Shown here: in pieces, positions 1 to 9,082 of the stretch
Layout of the letters: every line of letters starts with the position of its first letter
Numbering within the stretch: position 1 is the stretch's first letter
Assembly: GCA_945896675.1 (NCBI GenBank)
Contig: CAMDEM010000006.1
Span: 27,288-91,287, forward strand
From: Cyanobium sp. NIES-981
GTDB lineage: Bacteria > Cyanobacteriota > Cyanobacteriia > PCC-6307 > Cyanobiaceae
Length of the DNA stretch: 64,000 nucleotides
Reading direction: 5' to 3'
Translations under genes and position numbers: made by a program
Notes under the pieces: model-generated
The model's input: the letters and a program-made list of their open reading frames with translations, nothing else
Told to the model about the DNA's origin: nothing
Databases searched by the model: none

Positions 1-727
1 TCACATGGCCCACGAGCAAAAGGGCGGTGTTCTGGCGTTTGGCAATCCGGGCCAGGGCCGCAGCGCACTCCCGCACTTGGGCCACGGAGCCCGGGGCGCT
101 GCCGAGCTCGGCGTCGTGCAGGGCCTGGATGCTGTCGATGATGGCCACCGCTGGCCTCAAGGCCTCGAGTTCCTGCAGCACCAACTCCAGGTCGGTTTCG
201 GCCAACAGCTGAAAATCAGCCCCCAGGTTTTGAGCTTCTGCCCCAGAACCTCCAGCTCCTGTGACCTCTGCTCCGGGAACCTCAGCCAGCCGGCGCCAGC
301 GCAACTTCACCTGCTGGGCCGATTCCTCCGCACTCACGTAGAGCACCGAGGTGCGCCCAGCCATGGAGCGGCAGCTCTGCAGCAGCAAGGTGGATTTGCC
401 GATACCCGGATCCCCGCCCAGCAACACCAGGGAGCCCGGCACCAGCCCCCCACCCAAAACCCGATCAAATTCGCCATAGCCCGTAGCCAGGCGCTGCAAG
501 GGCCGCTCCCCCACCGATTGGATCGGCTCCGAGCGCTTCGGCTGCCCCGCCCCTGCCTCCGCCGGATTAGGCACGGGCCGCCGCCGCCGGCTATCGGCAG
601 CTGGTGCGGCCGTCTGCAGCTGTTCCACCAGGCTGTTCCAGCTGCCACAGCTGGAACATTTGCCAAAAAATTGACGGGTTTGGGCCCCGCAACTGGTGCA
701 AACAAAAACGGAGCTGGATTTAGCCAC
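1..727 (-). CDS. radA: DNA repair protein RadA/Sms, C-terminus truncated by window edge
   Basis: Minus-strand translation from GTG at 727: VAKSSSVFVCTSCGAQTRQFFGKCSSCGSWNSLVEQ (C4 zinc finger), then LGGDPGIGKSTLLLQ Walker A and YVSAEES. Start and frame differ from the ORF-track entries. Confidence 0.93.
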   Translation of the reverse strand, partial: MAKSSSVFVCTSCGAQTRQFFGKCSSCGSWNSLVEQLQTAAPAADSRRRRPVPNPAEAGAGQPKRSEPIQSVGERPLQRLATGYGEFDRVLGGGLVPGSLVLLGGDPGIGKSTLLLQSCRSMAGRTSVLYVSAEESAQQVKLRWRRLAEVPGAEVTGAGGSGAEAQNLGADFQLLAETDLELVLQELEALRPAVAIIDSIQALHDAELGSAPGSVAQVRECAAALARIAKRQNTALLLVGHV

Positions 728-858
728 AGGGGGTTGGGCTTGGCGAAGGGAATCGGAATTGGGGCCACCGTTCTATGAAGAAAGATGGCGTTCGATGAAC
801 TGTTTGCCCCTCAAGACACTTCAGTGGTCTGATCCGATGTAGCAGCAGGGCTGCGGCG

Positions 859-1605
859 ATGACGGCTTCCGCCCCCGCAAAAGAAACCATCCTTGTCGTC
901 GACGACGAGGCCAGCATCCGCAGGATTCTGGAAACCCGGCTTTCCATGATTGGCTACCACGTGGTCACCGCCTGCGACGGCGTCGAGGCCCTGGAGCTGT
1001 TTCAGAGCACCAACCCCGACCTGGTGGTGCTCGACGTGATGATGCCCAAGCTCGATGGCTACGGCGTTTGCCAGGAGCTGCGCAAGGAATCGGACGTGCC
1101 GATCGTGATGCTCACCGCCCTCGGCGATGTGGCCGACCGCATCACCGGCCTTGAACTCGGCGCCGACGACTATGTCGTCAAACCCTTCAGCCCCAAGGAA
1201 CTCGAAGCCCGCATCCGCTGCGTGCTGCGCCGGGTGGACAAGGATTCGGTGGCTGGCCTGCCCAGCTCCGGCGTGATCCAGGTGGGGAATCTCCGCATCG
1301 ACACCAACAAGCGTCAGGTGTTCAGCGGCGAGGAGCGCATTCGGCTCACCGGCATGGAATTCAGCCTGCTGGAATTGCTGGTCAGCCGCTCCGGAGAACC
1401 CTTTAGCCGCGGGGAAATCCTCAAGGACGTGTGGGGCTACACCCCCGAGCGCCATGTCGATACACGGGTGGTGGATGTGCATATCTCCCGGCTTCGCTCC
1501 AAACTGGAAGACGACCCTGCCAATCCCGAGCTGATCCTCACGGCTCGGGGCACTGGCTACCTGTTCCAACGCATCGTTGACGCCGTTGTCTCCGAAGGAG
1601 CCTGA
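859..1605 (+). CDS. rpaB: OmpR-family response regulator, RpaB/Ycf27-like
   Basis: Receiver domain (ILVVDDEASIRRIL, LDVMMPKLDGYGVC, KPFSPKELEARIR) plus winged-helix C-terminus (DTRVVDVHISRLRSKLEDDP); close to the cyanobacterial RpaB pattern. Confidence 0.9.
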   Translation: MTASAPAKETILVVDDEASIRRILETRLSMIGYHVVTACDGVEALELFQSTNPDLVVLDVMMPKLDGYGVCQELRKESDVPIVMLTALGDVADRITGLELGADDYVVKPFSPKELEARIRCVLRRVDKDSVAGLPSSGVIQVGNLRIDTNKRQVFSGEERIRLTGMEFSLLELLVSRSGEPFSRGEILKDVWGYTPERHVDTRVVDVHISRLRSKLEDDPANPELILTARGTGYLFQRIVDAVVSEGA

Positions 1606-2965
1606 TTTCTCCCCCGCCAGCCCCAAGCGGGCCAAGCCCAGTCGGGCGATCCGACGGCTGGTGATTTGGTACCGGCGCAATGCCGCCGTGACCAGCCTGG
1701 TGGATACGGCCACTTCCGCAGCAAACACCGCCGGCAGCATGGCTGGGTCCGTTGCTGGGGTTGCCGGGTCCGTGGCCGGCGCTGCCGTCTCAGGGGCAGG
1801 ATCGGTGGCCGGAGCGGCCGTTTCCGGCGCAGGCTCCATGGCCGGCGCCGTGCTGCAACCCCTGGTCTTTGACCCCCTACGCCGCCTGCAACAGGGCAGT
1901 GGGAACGATGGCTCCATCAACGACGCCGACCGTCTCTGGGTGGCCGTTGATGGCATGGGCGGTGATTTCGCCCCGGGCCCCATCCTCGAGGGCTGCCTGC
2001 GCGCAGTGGAGTTACTCCCCCTGCGGGTGCGGTTTGTGGCCGAAGAGGCTCCCCTGCACCAGGCCGTAGCCGCCATGGGTCTCCAGCAGGAGCTCGCCAC
2101 AGCCCTCGAGCGCAACCTGATCCAAATCATCCCCAGCGGCCCGTCAGTGGGGATGGATGAGGAAGCCACGGTGGTGCGCAAAAAGCGAGACGCCAGCATC
2201 AACATGGCGATGGACCTGGTCAAAGGGGGCCAGGCCACGGCCGTCTATTCGGCAGGCAATTCGGGCGCGGTGATGGCCTCCGCCATCTTCCGGCTGGGAC
2301 GGCTCAAGGGCATTGATCGCCCCGCCATTGGCGCCCTCTTCCCCACCCGGGATCCGGCCCAGCAGGTGCTCGTGCTGGATGTGGGCGCCAACATGGATTG
2401 CAAAGCCACCTACCTGCACCAGTGGGCCCTGCTCGGCAACATCTACAGCCGCGATGTGCTGCAGGTGAAACAACCCCGCATTGGCCTGGTCAACATTGGC
2501 GAAGAGGAATGCAAGGGCAACGAGCTCTGCCTCAAGACCTACCCCCTGCTCGCCGCGGAGCAGCGCTTTGTATTTGCGGGCAACTGCGAAGGTCGCGACG
2601 TGCTGTCAGGCGATTTCGACGTGGTGGTCTGTGACGGCTTCACCGGCAACGTGCTGCTGAAATTCCTGGAATCGGTGGGCAGCGTCCTGCTGGATGTGAT
2701 CAAGGAAGAGTTGCCCCGGGGCCGGCGCGGCAAGGTGGGCTCGGCCTTCCTGATCAACAACCTGCGCCGAATCAAAAAGCGCCTCGACCATGCCGAACAC
2801 GGCGGCGCCCTGCTGCTGGGCGTTGATGGGGTCTGCGTGATCGGCCATGGCAGCAGCAAGGCCCTCTCCGTGCTCAGCGCCCTGCGCCTGGCCCACTCCG
2901 CCGCCAACCACGGGGTCATGGCCAACCTGCATGCCCTCAGTGCAAGCGCACCTGTGGTTGACTGA
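1577..2965 (+). CDS. plsX: Phosphate acyltransferase PlsX with long low-complexity N-terminal extension (start TTG 1577 uncertain; GTG 1661 also possible)
   Basis: Core begins RLWVAVDGMGGDFAPGPILEG; YSAGNSGAVMASAIFRLGRLKGIDRPAIG; CDGFTGNVLLKFLES, all typical of PlsX. Confidence 0.92.
   Translation: MTPLSPKEPDFSPASPKRAKPSRAIRRLVIWYRRNAAVTSLVDTATSAANTAGSMAGSVAGVAGSVAGAAVSGAGSVAGAAVSGAGSMAGAVLQPLVFDPLRRLQQGSGNDGSINDADRLWVAVDGMGGDFAPGPILEGCLRAVELLPLRVRFVAEEAPLHQAVAAMGLQQELATALERNLIQIIPSGPSVGMDEEATVVRKKRDASINMAMDLVKGGQATAVYSAGNSGAVMASAIFRLGRLKGIDRPAIGALFPTRDPAQQVLVLDVGANMDCKATYLHQWALLGNIYSRDVLQVKQPRIGLVNIGEEECKGNELCLKTYPLLAAEQRFVFAGNCEGRDVLSGDFDVVVCDGFTGNVLLKFLESVGSVLLDVIKEELPRGRRGKVGSAFLINNLRRIKKRLDHAEHGGALLLGVDGVCVIGHGSSKALSVLSALRLAHSAANHGVMANLHALSASAPVVD
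1730..1852 (+). repeat. In-frame G/A/S/V-rich imperfect repeat in plsX N-terminal region
   Basis: Encodes AGSMAGSVAGVAGSVAGAAVSGAGSVAGAAVSGAGSMAGAV; GSVAGAAVSGA occurs twice in tandem (33-bp unit). Confidence 0.9.
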
Positions 2966-2986
2966 GCCCACTTCTGGCCGGCTCCC

Positions 2987-4024
2987 GTGTCGCTTGGCGG
3001 CGTTGCACAACCAGCACCTGGCCTCCTCCCTTGGGGGATGGCCCTGGTGGGCAGCGGCAGTGCCGTTCCAGCCGCCAGTATTAGCAACACCCAGCTGAGC
3101 GGCCGGGTTGAGACCAACGACGAGTGGATCCGCACCCGCACCGGCATTGGAGCCCGCCGGGTTGCCGGACCCGAGGAATCCCTCACCACCCTGGCCACCC
3201 GGGCTGGCCAGGCAGCCCTCGATCACGCGGGCTGGCGGGCTGAGGATCTGGACCTGATCCTGCTGGCCACCTCCAGCCCCGACGACCTCTTCGGCACAGC
3301 GCCGCGCATTCAAGGGGCGCTTGGGGCCACCAAGGCCGTGGCCTTCGATCTCACCGCGGCCTGCAGCGGCTTTCTTTTTGCCCTGATCACTGCCAACCAA
3401 TACCTGGCCACGGGGGCGATGCGCCGGGCCCTGGTGATTGGCGCCGACCAGCTGAGCCGCTGGGTCAACTGGGACGACCGCAGCACCTGCGTGCTGTTTG
3501 GCGATGGCGCCGGCGCCGTGGCCGTGGAAGCATGCCCATCCCCTGAAACGGGCCTGCTGGGCTTTCGGATGCGCTCCGATGGCAGCCGCAATGGCTGCCT
3601 CACCCTGGCCCAAACCAACACCCATGAACCCCTCTTGGATGGGCTTTCAGCCCAAAAAGGTGGCTTTGCCCCGATCCAGATGAATGGCCAGGAGGTTTAC
3701 AAGTTCGCGGTGCGGGAAGTGCCCGCAATCCTGGCCGAGTTGCTGGAGGCCACCGGCACGTCGCCCGACCAACTCGACTGGCTGCTGTTGCACCAGGCCA
3801 ACCAGCGCATCCTCGATGCGGTAGCCCAGCGCTTTTCCATGCCCCAAGAGCAGGTGCTCAGCAACCTGGCCCACTACGGCAACACCTCGGCCGCCACGAT
3901 CCCGCTGATGCTGGATGAGGCGGTGAAGGATGGCCGGGTGCAACCGGGCCACCTGCTCGCAAGCAGTGGCTTTGGTGCTGGCCTGAGCTGGGGTGGTGCC
4001 CTGCTGCGCTGGAGCGGGCCCTAA
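2987..4024 (+). CDS. fabH: 3-oxoacyl-ACP synthase III (start may be ATG 3038)
   Basis: ETNDEWIRTRTGIGARRV, AACSGFLFAL active-site Cys, LLHQANQRI, GFGAGLSWGGALLRW. Confidence 0.94.
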   Translation: MSLGGVAQPAPGLLPWGMALVGSGSAVPAASISNTQLSGRVETNDEWIRTRTGIGARRVAGPEESLTTLATRAGQAALDHAGWRAEDLDLILLATSSPDDLFGTAPRIQGALGATKAVAFDLTAACSGFLFALITANQYLATGAMRRALVIGADQLSRWVNWDDRSTCVLFGDGAGAVAVEACPSPETGLLGFRMRSDGSRNGCLTLAQTNTHEPLLDGLSAQKGGFAPIQMNGQEVYKFAVREVPAILAELLEATGTSPDQLDWLLLHQANQRILDAVAQRFSMPQEQVLSNLAHYGNTSAATIPLMLDEAVKDGRVQPGHLLASSGFGAGLSWGGALLRWSGP

Positions 4025-4054
4025 TCTCCTGCCGACCGTTACAGCACTAGCTCC

Positions 4055-4945
4055 ATGGGGATTGCCTGGGTGTTTCCTGGCCAGGGTTCGCAGAAGGTGG
4101 GCATGGCCGATGGCCTCCTCGATCTCCCTGGGGCGTTGGAGTGTTTTCGCCAGGCCTCCGATCTGCTGGGCCGCGACCTGCTCGCCATTTGCCAAGGCCA
4201 GGCCACCGGTGAGCTCAGCGACCTCAACGACACCCGCAACACCCAACCGGCCCTCTTTCTGATCGAAAGCCTGCTTTCCAGCCAACTACAAGCCCAGGGC
4301 CGCAGCCCCTCGCTCGTGGCCGGTCACAGCCTCGGTGAATTGGTGGCGCTCCATGTGGCCGGGGTGTTCGATTTCGCCACGGGTCTGGCCTTGATGCAGA
4401 AGCGCAGCACCTTGATGGCCGCCGCGGGCGGTGGGGCCATGACCGCTGTGATGGGCTTCGATCGGAGTCAACTGGACCAGCTTGTGGCAGCCACCGAAGG
4501 CGTCGTGATTGCCAACGACAACAGCAGCGCCCAGGTGGTGCTCTCCGGCAGCCCGGAAGCAGTGGCCGCCGTAGCCGGCCAACTCACTTGCAAGCGTGCC
4601 ATTCCCCTGGCGGTGAGCGGGGCCTTCCATTCCCCCTTCATGGCCGATGCCGCCCAGGCCTTTGCCCAGGAGCTCGAAGCGGTGCCCTTTGCCGATGCCC
4701 AGGTTCCGGTGCTGAGCAACACCGATCCCACCCCCGCCACCAGCGGCGAAACCATCAAGGTCCGCCTGATCCAGCAAATGACCACGGGGGTGCGTTGGCG
4801 GGAAACCATGGACCAGTTCACGGCCCTGGGGATCGACACAGCCGTGGAGATCGGCCCCGGCGCGGTGCTCAGCGGCTTGATCAAGCGCAGTTGCGAGGGC
4901 ATCGCCACCGCCCAGGTGGCCAATGCCGGTGACCTCGGCCAATGA
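4055..4945 (+). CDS. fabD: Malonyl-CoA:ACP transacylase
   Basis: WVFPGQGSQKVGM, VAGHSLGELVALHVAG (GHSLGE nucleophile motif), AVSGAFHSPFM. Confidence 0.94.
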   Translation: MGIAWVFPGQGSQKVGMADGLLDLPGALECFRQASDLLGRDLLAICQGQATGELSDLNDTRNTQPALFLIESLLSSQLQAQGRSPSLVAGHSLGELVALHVAGVFDFATGLALMQKRSTLMAAAGGGAMTAVMGFDRSQLDQLVAATEGVVIANDNSSAQVVLSGSPEAVAAVAGQLTCKRAIPLAVSGAFHSPFMADAAQAFAQELEAVPFADAQVPVLSNTDPTPATSGETIKVRLIQQMTTGVRWRETMDQFTALGIDTAVEIGPGAVLSGLIKRSCEGIATAQVANAGDLGQ

Positions 4946-5652
4946 ACCGCCCCGTTGCCGCGGTGAAGCGGGCCCTGCGTCGCCGCAAACCGGCTGATCC
5001 CCCCGCCCTGATCAGCAACCCCAAGCCCAGCCTCACCTACCGCTTGATCAGCTACCTGCTGGTCTTTCCGGTGTACCGGTTGCTGTTTCGGGGCCGCACC
5101 TTGGGCAATCGAAACGTGCCGATGGATGGCGCCGTCGTGGTGGTGGCGAACCACGGCTCCCACCTCGATCCACCCCTGCTGGGCCATGCCCTGGGGCGCC
5201 CCGTGGCCTTCATGGCCAAAGCAGAACTGTTCAAAGTTCCGCTGCTGGGGGCGATTATCCGGGCCTGTGGCGCCTACCCGGTAGCGAGGGGCGCCAGCGA
5301 TCGGGAGGCCATCCGCACCGCCACCGATCGGCTGCTCGAGGGCTGGGCCATCGGCGTGTTCATCGACGGAACCCGCCAAGGGGATGGCCGGGTCAACAAT
5401 CCCCAGGCCGGCGCTGCCCTCCTGGCAGCCAGGTCCGGAGCCCCCCTGTTGCCTGTGGCGATCATCAATAGCCACCGGGCCCTGGGGCCTGGCAAGGGCG
5501 GGATCCGGCTGGTGCAAATCCAAATCCGCATTGGCACCCCCATCCAGCCGCCGGCCTCGCGCAAGCGGCCCGACCTGGACTTGGCCACCGAGGCCTGTCA
5601 GCGGCAAATCAATGCCCTTTTGGATCAGGGCCTCGCTCAGGACGTCAGCTAA
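4942..5652 (+). CDS. plsC: 1-acyl-sn-glycerol-3-phosphate acyltransferase
   Basis: VVVANHGSHLDPPLLGHAL (HX4D motif), FIDGTRQGDGRV; overlaps fabD stop by 4 nt. Confidence 0.9.
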   Translation: MNRPVAAVKRALRRRKPADPPALISNPKPSLTYRLISYLLVFPVYRLLFRGRTLGNRNVPMDGAVVVVANHGSHLDPPLLGHALGRPVAFMAKAELFKVPLLGAIIRACGAYPVARGASDREAIRTATDRLLEGWAIGVFIDGTRQGDGRVNNPQAGAALLAARSGAPLLPVAIINSHRALGPGKGGIRLVQIQIRIGTPIQPPASRKRPDLDLATEACQRQINALLDQGLAQDVS

Positions 5653-6281
5653 CTGACCATCCAGCTGCGGATGTCGCGGCCGGTGAGCACCCAAAGCATG
5701 GCCCGGGCGCCATCGCCCCACACCTTGCCCTGGCTCTCCTGGTGGCAACTGTCGCCACAGGGCACCGGCACTGGGGTGAGCTGGATCCCCCGACTGCCGG
5801 CAACAATCCGTCCCACCATCAGGGCCCTCGGCATGTGGTCGCTGCTTGTCACGAGAAGGGCATGGCGAATGCGGGCCCGCTGCAACTCATCCACCAGGGA
5901 GGTGAAATTGGTGAGGGTGTCGTGGGCCCGGTAATCGAGCTGCACCTGGTGGGCTGGCAGGCCTTCCCGCTGCTGGAACAACCAACGGGCGTACTCGGGA
6001 TTGCTGCCCCCGGTCACCACCACGGGCAAGCCATCCTGCTGGGCCAATTCGGCCCCCCTCTGCTCCCGGGCCACATCCCCCCCCAGCACCAGGATCATCT
6101 GGGGAGGGGGAGAAGCCGGCCACCACCAGCCCCGGGACAGCCACAGCAAGCCAGCGGCCCCGGCCATGAGCGCCATCCGCTTCACCGGGCCTTTGCGCCT
6201 TGGCCGGCGTGGGGGGACGCGCCCCGCTGATTGACGCCCCCCCGAGGGGCGGCGTGGGGAATTGCGACGGGGAGTACCCAC
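5649..6281 (-). CDS. YdcF-like (DUF218) membrane protein
   Basis: N-terminal TM, then MILVLGGDVAREQRGAELAQQDGLPVVVTGG...VTSSDHMPRALMV, DUF218/ElyC-YdcF pattern. Confidence 0.8.
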   Translation of the reverse strand: MGTPRRNSPRRPSGGRQSAGRVPPRRPRRKGPVKRMALMAGAAGLLWLSRGWWWPASPPPQMILVLGGDVAREQRGAELAQQDGLPVVVTGGSNPEYARWLFQQREGLPAHQVQLDYRAHDTLTNFTSLVDELQRARIRHALLVTSSDHMPRALMVGRIVAGSRGIQLTPVPVPCGDSCHQESQGKVWGDGARAMLWVLTGRDIRSWMVS

Positions 6282-6286
6282 GGCCC

Positions 6287-6925
6287 TCAGGCCTCCCCCA
6301 CCGGGGAGGTGGGATAGAGGGGCAACACCGGCTGCCAGGGCGCCTCAATGCCCGCAGAGGCCGCCAGGCAGGCCAGGTGCACCAACTGGTCCACATCCGC
6401 AGGCAGCTCCGGGATCGCGACCTGCTGGGGCCCGGCAGGCAACTCCGAAGCGCTCGCGTAGAGCTTGGGGGCAGCCAATTCCTCCATGCCACCCCAGGCG
6501 TCGGGATTGAAGCCATGGGCCCCCGGGCCATAACAACCGGCCACCACCCCCCGGCGCGGCAAGGTCTGGACCAACCATGTCGGCTCCTGCAGCTGCAGCC
6601 GCCGGGCAATCAGCAGAAAACTACCCACCCCATCGAGGGGCACCCCGAGCTGCTCGGCCAGGGTGCGGGCCATCACCACCGTCAAACGGGTGCCCGTAAA
6701 TCCCCCTGGGCCAAGGGCCACCGCCAAACGGCCAATCTGCGGCCACTGCTCGGCCGGCAACACCGCTTCCACCGCATTGAAGAGCTGGTTGGAGAGGGAA
6801 CGGCCCAAGGGGAACGCCTGGCTTCGGCCCGCCGGGTTGCCAGCAAAAGCTCCCTGGCCATCAAGGGAGGCCACCCCAACACCAAGCACCTCGCTGGAGC
6901 TGTGCAACGCCAACACCAGGCTCAT
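6287..6925 (-). CDS. tsaB: tRNA threonylcarbamoyladenosine biosynthesis protein TsaB
   Basis: LVLALHSSSEVLGVGV...LAVALGPGGFTGTRLTVVMARTLAEQLGVPLDGV. Confidence 0.88.
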   Translation of the reverse strand: MSLVLALHSSSEVLGVGVASLDGQGAFAGNPAGRSQAFPLGRSLSNQLFNAVEAVLPAEQWPQIGRLAVALGPGGFTGTRLTVVMARTLAEQLGVPLDGVGSFLLIARRLQLQEPTWLVQTLPRRGVVAGCYGPGAHGFNPDAWGGMEELAAPKLYASASELPAGPQQVAIPELPADVDQLVHLACLAASAGIEAPWQPVLPLYPTSPVGEA

Positions 6926-6935
6926 GGCCGCGCTC

Positions 6936-7187
6936 TCATGACGGCAGCACCACCCCTGGCCTTAGGCGCTGCCAGCGACCAGGCTCGGCAAGAAAACTGG
7001 CGCAAGCGCGCACATCCCATTCCACACCCACTCCACCTGCCGGTAGATCTTGCACCTGCACGTGAATTCTTGGCTCGCTGGGGCTGAAATCGGGCCCTGC
7101 GGTGAGATGGTCCACACCGTGCTGCCGTTCCACCGCGTGGTAGGCCTGACATCGGTCGACCCAGTGGCAATCCACGCAGATGCACAT
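6936..7187 (-). CDS. ycf34: Ycf34 family protein
   Basis: MCICVDCHWVDRCQAYHAVERQHGVDHL...PRIHVQVQDLP; the Cys-rich N-terminus matches Ycf34. Start taken as ATG at 7187, inside ORF 6936..7448. Confidence 0.83.
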   Translation of the reverse strand: MCICVDCHWVDRCQAYHAVERQHGVDHLTAGPDFSPSEPRIHVQVQDLPAGGVGVEWDVRACASFLAEPGRWQRLRPGVVLPS

Positions 7188-8472
7188 GCCGCCGCAGCTA
7201 CACCAGAACTTCATTCTGGCGGGCCAAGTGCTCGAGAGCCTCAATCCTGCCGGCTGGCCGCTCCGCCCCGAGGCCTTTCCTGAGGGCACCGCCCTGGTGG
7301 GAGGAGCCGTGCGGGATGCGCTACTCAATCGGCTTAGGCCGCGGCCGGATCTGGACCTGGTGGTGAACTGTGATGCGATTGGCTTTGCCAAGGAGGCCTC
7401 CCGCCGCTGGGGGGGCACCTGCGTGGTGCTGGATGCGGACCACGGCATCGCCCGGCTGGTAATTCAAGGCTGGACCGTTGACCTAGCCACCCAAGAGGGG
7501 GGCAGCCTGGAAGCGGATTTGGGGCGGCGGGATTTCACCGTCAATGCGATCGCCCTGCCCCTGGAAGAGGGAGCAAGCCTGGTCGATCCCACAGGCGGCC
7601 TGGATCACCTGCAAAGGGGCCAGCTGGTGGCGGTGCAGGAAGCCAATTTGGTGGCCGATCCCCTGCGGCTGCTCCGGGGGCTGAGGTTGGCCTCGGAACT
7701 GGGCTTTGAACTGGAGCCCCAAAGTCAGGTTTGGATCGAACGCCACGCCGAATTGCTGGGCAACGTGGCCGGCGAACGGGTCCTGGCGGAGCTGGAAAAA
7801 TTAGCGGCCGCCCCCGGGGGTCACCGCGGGCTGCAGGCCTGCCAAGCCATGGGGCTGCTCAAACCCTGGGGCGCCGATCCCTTGGCCCAGGGCAGACTGC
7901 AGGAGCTATCTGAGCAAAACGCCCGGGGCCGGGGCCTTGGCACCGAAGAGCTTTCCTGGGCCTTGCCCCTGGCCCGCCTGGCGGCCCTCTTTGGCCGGCA
8001 AGCCCTCGATGGGCTCCGCAGCAGTCGGCGCCTCCAGCAGCGCTGCCGTGCCCTGCGCCATTGGCAGACCGCCGGCCCCAGCGGACAGCTCAGCGAAACC
8101 GATCAGCTGCGCTTACACCAGGAGCTGGAGGCGGACCTCCCGGCCCTGCTCCTGTACTGGCCTGAAGTCTGGGCCAAAGCAGCCCTGGATCGCTGGCGCG
8201 ATCCAGCCGATCCCCTGTTTCACCCCCGCCCCCCCGTCGACGGCAAGGCCATACAGGAGCACCTCGCCTTGAAGCCAAGCCGCCAGCTCGGTGAGCTGCT
8301 CCATCACCTCACCCTGGAGCGCGCCTTCGGGCGGCTCCCCACAGCCCCTGACCCATCAGCCGAAGAAATGTCCGACGTGTGGGCCTGCGCAAAACGCTGG
8401 CTCGAACAGCCGGCGACGGAAGAGAAGGCCAAAACGCTGGGGAAGCGGAAAGAATCAGAGAAGGCGCCGTGA
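7180..8472 (+). CDS. CCA tRNA nucleotidyltransferase / poly(A) polymerase family protein
   Basis: ALVGGAVRDALLNRLRPRPDLDLVV, RRDFTVNAIALPL, DPLRLLRGLRLASELGF: class II NTase motifs. ATG 7180 or 7186. Confidence 0.9.
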   Translation: MHMPPQLHQNFILAGQVLESLNPAGWPLRPEAFPEGTALVGGAVRDALLNRLRPRPDLDLVVNCDAIGFAKEASRRWGGTCVVLDADHGIARLVIQGWTVDLATQEGGSLEADLGRRDFTVNAIALPLEEGASLVDPTGGLDHLQRGQLVAVQEANLVADPLRLLRGLRLASELGFELEPQSQVWIERHAELLGNVAGERVLAELEKLAAAPGGHRGLQACQAMGLLKPWGADPLAQGRLQELSEQNARGRGLGTEELSWALPLARLAALFGRQALDGLRSSRRLQQRCRALRHWQTAGPSGQLSETDQLRLHQELEADLPALLLYWPEVWAKAALDRWRDPADPLFHPRPPVDGKAIQEHLALKPSRQLGELLHHLTLERAFGRLPTAPDPSAEEMSDVWACAKRWLEQPATEEKAKTLGKRKESEKAP

Positions 8473-8555
8473 TTAACTCACTAATGCAATGGCTTGACGC
8501 CAGAGGTTTTCCCTCACCTTCAAGACAGACAGTATTTCCCTCCCCCCTTCTATCC

Positions 8556-8990
8556 ATGAGCATTCGCCTCTACGTCGGCAACCTGCCGCAGACCTTTGAA
8601 GCCCAAGAGCTCGAGGCTCTGTTCACTGGCGTGGGCGAAGGGGTTCGCTTCAAGGCCGTCAACGACCGGGATACGGGAGCTTGCCGCGGATTCGGCTTCG
8701 CCAACGTGGACAGCCAAGCCATGGCCGATGCGGTGATCGAACAGCTCAACGGCAAGGAGTTCGGCGGCAACAGCCTGCGCATCGAGGTTTCTGAGCGTCG
8801 CGACTCCAACAGCGGCAGCGCCGGCAGGGGCGGCCCAGGCAGCAATACAGCCACCCCCACTGTTTCCCGCAAAGCTGTCAACAAGGTGGTGCATGCCGAC
8901 AGCATCGACACTGGCGCCCCCGATCCCCGCTGGGCTGGTGAACTGGCCAAGCTGAAGGGCCTGCTCGACAACCAGAAAGCAGCGGTCTGA
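8556..8990 (+). CDS. Cyanobacterial RRM-type RNA-binding protein
   Basis: MSIRLYVGNLPQTFEAQELEALF (RNP2) and GACRGFGFANV (RNP1). Start placed at ATG 8556, not the 8379 start in the ORF track. Confidence 0.92.
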   Translation: MSIRLYVGNLPQTFEAQELEALFTGVGEGVRFKAVNDRDTGACRGFGFANVDSQAMADAVIEQLNGKEFGGNSLRIEVSERRDSNSGSAGRGGPGSNTATPTVSRKAVNKVVHADSIDTGAPDPRWAGELAKLKGLLDNQKAAV

Positions 8991-9082
8991 ACCAGCCCGT
9001 AGCCCAAACTCTGCTGCCCTGGATTTGGCAGGGCCACAGGATCAATCTTCAACGCGGCGGTGATCCTGCCAATCCCATCAAG

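Noticed and set aside
811-2238. Long antisense ORF (475 aa) opposite rpaB/plsX
   Set aside because: Complement of clearly coding genes in GC-rich DNA; low-complexity translation without family motifs.
4468-5748. 426-aa minus ORF opposite fabD/plsC
   Set aside because: Shadow ORF; real coding on plus is unambiguous.
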